This document shows, one piece after another, positions 61,578 through 64,000 of a stretch of 64,000 bases of DNA; positions within the stretch are counted from its first letter, which is position 1, and each line of letters starts with the position of its first letter. The position numbers were made by a program, and so were the translations under genes. This DNA comes from Rhodobacterales bacterium 52_120_T64 (GTDB lineage Bacteria; Pseudomonadota; Alphaproteobacteria; Rhodobacterales; Rhodobacteraceae). The DNA lies in NCBI GenBank assembly GCA_002162875.1, contig MABA01000017.1, positions 124,001-188,000 of the forward strand, in the 5' to 3' direction. Under the pieces are notes generated by a model that ran no database searches, was not told the DNA's origin, and saw only the letters and a program-made list of their open reading frames with translations.

Positions 61578-62762
61578 TTACAAATCCATCAGCAAACGGC
61601 GTGGATCTTCGAGTGCCTCTTTCACACGCACTAGGAAGGTAACCGCACCTTTCCCATCCACAACGCGGTGGTCATAGGACAATGCCAGATACATCATCGG
61701 ACGGATGACGATCTCGCCGTTAACCACGACAGGACGGTCTTGAATTTTGTGCATGCCCAGAATGCCAGACTGTGGGGGATTCAAGATGGGTGAAGACATT
61801 AACGATCCGTAAACGCCGCCGTTAGAAATGGTGAATGTACCACCCTGCATTTCTGCCATGGAAAGTTTGCCGTCACGCGCACGCGCGCCGAGTTCGCCGA
61901 TTTTCTTTTCGATTTCGGCGAAAGACATTTGGTCAGCATCGCGCACCACTGGAACGACTAGGCCCGTTGGTGTACCAGCAGCCACGCCCATGTGGACGAA
62001 GTTTTTGTAAACCACATCGGTGCCGTCAATTTCCGCGTTCACTTCAGGAACTTCTTTCAGAGCGTGACAACAAGCCTTGGTGAAGAAGGACATGAAACCC
62101 AGTTTCACGCCGTGCTTTTTAAGGAACAAGTCTTTGTACTCGTTGCGCAGGCTCATAATCGCCGACATATCCACCTCGTTATAGGTGGTTAGCATAGCGG
62201 CGGTGTTTTGTGATTCTTTCAAACGACGCGCAATTGTCTGGCGAAGGCGGGTCATTTTAACGCGCTCTTCGCGGGCGCTATCGTCTGCTGCAACAGGGGC
62301 GCGCGGGACGGCGGGTGCAGGTGTGGGTGCCGGAGCGGTGGCGGCCAAAACGTCTTCTTTCATCACACGACCATCGCGGCCAGTGCCTTTAACCTGACCG
62401 GAAGTCAGACCCTTTTCAGCCATCAGTTTTTTGGCAGATGGGGCGTCTTCAATATCTCTTGGCTGGGCAGAGGTGGCAGTGGGTGCAGGTGCCGCTTCGG
62501 CCTTGGCGGGCGCGGCCGCAGCGGTTGCGCCCTCTTCGATGTTGGCAAGCAGGGCGTCAACGCCGACGGTGTCACCCTCTTGCGCTACGATTTCGGACAT
62601 CACACCGGCAACTGGCGAGGGAACCTCGACCGTTACTTTGTCTGTCTCAAGCTCACAGAGCATTTCATCAACAGCCACAGCATCGCCGGGGTTCTTGAAC
62701 CATGTTGCCACGGTGGCTTCGGTGACGCTTTCACCTAGTGTTGGAACGCGAATTTCCGTCAT
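61578..62762 (-). CDS. sucB: 2-oxoglutarate dehydrogenase E2 (dihydrolipoyl succinyltransferase)
   Basis: A 394-residue E2 subunit. The lipoyl domain (1-75) has [17 protein letters not shown] with the lipoylated Lys. An Ala/Pro linker leads to the E3/E1-binding domain (about 100-140: [31 protein letters not shown]). The catalytic domain covers about 165-394, with [46 protein letters not shown] and the active-site [24 protein letters not shown]. It follows sucA by 13 bp. Confidence 0.97.
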   Translation of the reverse strand: MTEIRVPTLGESVTEATVATWFKNPGDAVAVDEMLCELETDKVTVEVPSPVAGVMSEIVAQEGDTVGVDALLANIEEGATAAAAPAKAEAAPAPTATSAQPRDIEDAPSAKKLMAEKGLTSGQVKGTGRDGRVMKEDVLAATAPAPTPAPAVPRAPVAADDSAREERVKMTRLRQTIARRLKESQNTAAMLTTYNEVDMSAIMSLRNEYKDLFLKKHGVKLGFMSFFTKACCHALKEVPEVNAEIDGTDVVYKNFVHMGVAAGTPTGLVVPVVRDADQMSFAEIEKKIGELGARARDGKLSMAEMQGGTFTISNGGVYGSLMSSPILNPPQSGILGMHKIQDRPVVVNGEIVIRPMMYLALSYDHRVVDGKGAVTFLVRVKEALEDPRRLLMDL

Positions 62763-62775
62763 TGGTTCAATTCCT

Positions 62776-64000
62776 TTAAAGAGTTAGCGCGTCATTAACG
62801 AGCGCCGCTTGTTGTGCTTTATGGGATGATCCGAGGCCCGTTGCCGCAGATGCAGATGACGCTCGACCAGCATAAACTGGGCGTTTTGATTTGGCATCGA
62901 TGCGCCCTAAAACCCATTCAATGTTGGGCTCAACGAATGACCATCCACCTTGGTTTTTAGGCTCTTCCTGACACCAGATGACATCGGCGTTTTTGAACCG
63001 CTTCAGTTCTTTTGTGAGAGACATGGCCGGGAACGGATAAAACTGTTCCAGACGCATCAGATATATGTCGTCAATGCCACGTGCGTCGCGTTCGGCCAGC
63101 AAATCGTAGTAGACTTTACCAGAACACATAACCACGCGTTTGATTTTGGAGTCTGATTTCAGAACCGTATCCGATTGCCCGGATTGGGCGCTATCCCACA
63201 ACACGCGATGGAAGCTGGATCCGGACTGCAACTCTTTCATTGTCGAAACGGCGCCTTTGTGGCGCAGCAAGGACTTCGGTGTCATGATGATCAAAGGCTT
63301 ACGGAAAGTCCGGTGCATTTGGCGACGCAAAATATGGAAATAATTCGCAGGTGTCGTACAGTTGGCAACGATCCAGTTGTCTTCAGCCGAAAGCTGGAGG
63401 AAGCGTTCAAGACGAGCGGAGGAATGCTCTGGTCCTTGGCCCTCGTAGCCGTGCGGTAGAAGCATGACCAAACCGGACATACGCAACCACTTACGTTCAC
63501 CTGAACTGATGAACTGGTCGATCATGATTTGTGCACCGTTGGCAAAATCGCCAAACTGCGCTTCCCATAGGGTCAGCGCATTTGGTTCTGCTAGCGTGTA
63601 GCCGTACTCGTATCCCAAAACCGCGTATTCGGACAGCATGGAATCGATAACCTCGTACCGCGCTTGCCCCTCTTTGATATTGTCTAGCGGAAGGTATCGT
63701 TGTTCCGTCACCTGGTCGATGATTCCGGAGTGGCGATGGCTAAACGTGCCCCGTGTACAATCTTGACCGGAAAGACGTACTGGATATCCCTCCAACAACA
63801 ACGTGCCAAATGCCAAAGCTTCAGCGGTTGCCCAGTCGATGCCTTCGCCGGATTTCAGCGCTTCATTTTTGTTATTCAGCATCCGCACAACTGTTTTATG
63901 CGGGTTGTAGTCTTCGGGAAGGCGGGTCAATGCGTCGCCGACTTCTTTCAGGCGAGCTTTGGTTGCAGACGTTTTACCACGCTCGTAATCTTCTTGTTTA
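62776..64000 (-). CDS. sucA: 2-oxoglutarate dehydrogenase E1 (3' part, cut by window edge)
   Basis: The frame is open from the right edge to 62776, giving the C-terminal 407 residues or so of SucA (normal length near 980). Visible: [63 protein letters not shown] (transketolase-like pyrimidine domain), [61 protein letters not shown], and the C-terminal [20 protein letters not shown]. It is the thiamine diphosphate-dependent decarboxylating subunit of the complex. An internal methionine at 63930 is not its start. Confidence 0.98.
   Translation of the reverse strand, partial: KQEDYERGKTSATKARLKEVGDALTRLPEDYNPHKTVVRMLNNKNEALKSGEGIDWATAEALAFGTLLLEGYPVRLSGQDCTRGTFSHRHSGIIDQVTEQRYLPLDNIKEGQARYEVIDSMLSEYAVLGYEYGYTLAEPNALTLWEAQFGDFANGAQIMIDQFISSGERKWLRMSGLVMLLPHGYEGQGPEHSSARLERFLQLSAEDNWIVANCTTPANYFHILRRQMHRTFRKPLIIMTPKSLLRHKGAVSTMKELQSGSSFHRVLWDSAQSGQSDTVLKSDSKIKRVVMCSGKVYYDLLAERDARGIDDIYLMRLEQFYPFPAMSLTKELKRFKNADVIWCQEEPKNQGGWSFVEPNIEWVLGRIDAKSKRPVYAGRASSASAATGLGSSHKAQQAALVNDALTL

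Overview
The window is bacterial chromosome from an alphaproteobacterium, most likely a member of the Rhodobacterales (Roseobacter group). Supporting evidence: ethylmalonyl-CoA pathway genes (crotonyl-CoA carboxylase/reductase and ethylmalonyl-CoA mutase), a LuxR/LuxI pair, alphaproteobacterial flagellar genes (flaF, flbT, a DUF1217 gene, a FlgJ-like rod-binding protein without the muramidase half), a separate F0 operon with duplicated b subunits (b and b'), and the block rnd-lptC-lptA-lptB-rpoN-hpf-ptsN. Base composition looks close to 50% G+C by eye, low for the order. I see no insertion sequence, prophage, CRISPR array or rRNA. One tRNA gene is present.

Layout. 1-2284: a RecD-like helicase (cut by the window edge), luxI, luxR and a small overlapping ORF, all on the minus strand. 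2479-7155: ccr, the decayed remains of a PlsC-type acyltransferase gene, a possible small RNA, and ecm; ccr and ecm share a 9-bp upstream motif. 7179-14813: galE, a stand-alone uppS homologue with a MmcQ/YjbR gene, ubiE-ubiB, a PAS sensor protein with an eroded kinase end, and glpK. 14892-26319: an 18-gene flagellar block covering hook assembly and length control, rod, flagellin and its regulators, the export ATPase, basal-body genes and fliL. 26316-29512: an ArsR regulator, then atpI-atpB-atpE-atpF'-atpF. 29563-38238: queG, a GST, mtgA, gltB and gltD, all minus. 38472-45748: uppP, an NDUFA9-like protein, tRNA-Leu(CAG), and the rnd/lpt/rpoN/hpf/ptsN series. 45727-54408: a minus-strand surface-polysaccharide operon (cysQ, small ORF, GT2, galU, GT4, GT2, GT14, sulfotransferase) with a divergent ABC-2 permease. 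55341-59441: yciA, a broken MaoC gene, and dnaK and dnaJ separated by a strong terminator. 59509-64000: lpd, a glyoxalase-like gene, sucB and the 3' part of sucA.

How the genes fit together. Central carbon metabolism (EMC pathway, 2-oxoglutarate dehydrogenase, GOGAT, glycerol kinase) is interleaved with envelope functions (uppS homologue, uppP, mtgA, lptABC, polysaccharide operon) and motility. The polysaccharide operon pairs a predicted two-domain sulfotransferase with CysQ, which removes PAP, the product of PAPS-dependent sulfation. With galU and four glycosyltransferases this suggests a sulfated polymer. Quorum sensing, motility and a gene with an exact CtrA-type box (TTAA-N7-TTAA) suggest the CtrA/quorum-sensing control common in this order, but the box is weak evidence by itself.

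The least explained items are the two decayed genes (PlsC-type at 3911-4702, MaoC-type at 55715-56109), the shared ccr/ecm motif with a possible ~180-nt RNA between the genes, an 11-bp tandem repeat between gltD and gltB, and long inverted repeats at 620-660 and 38315-38387. I found no clearly novel multi-gene system. The sulfated-polysaccharide locus and the ccr-ecm interval are the best candidates for follow-up.
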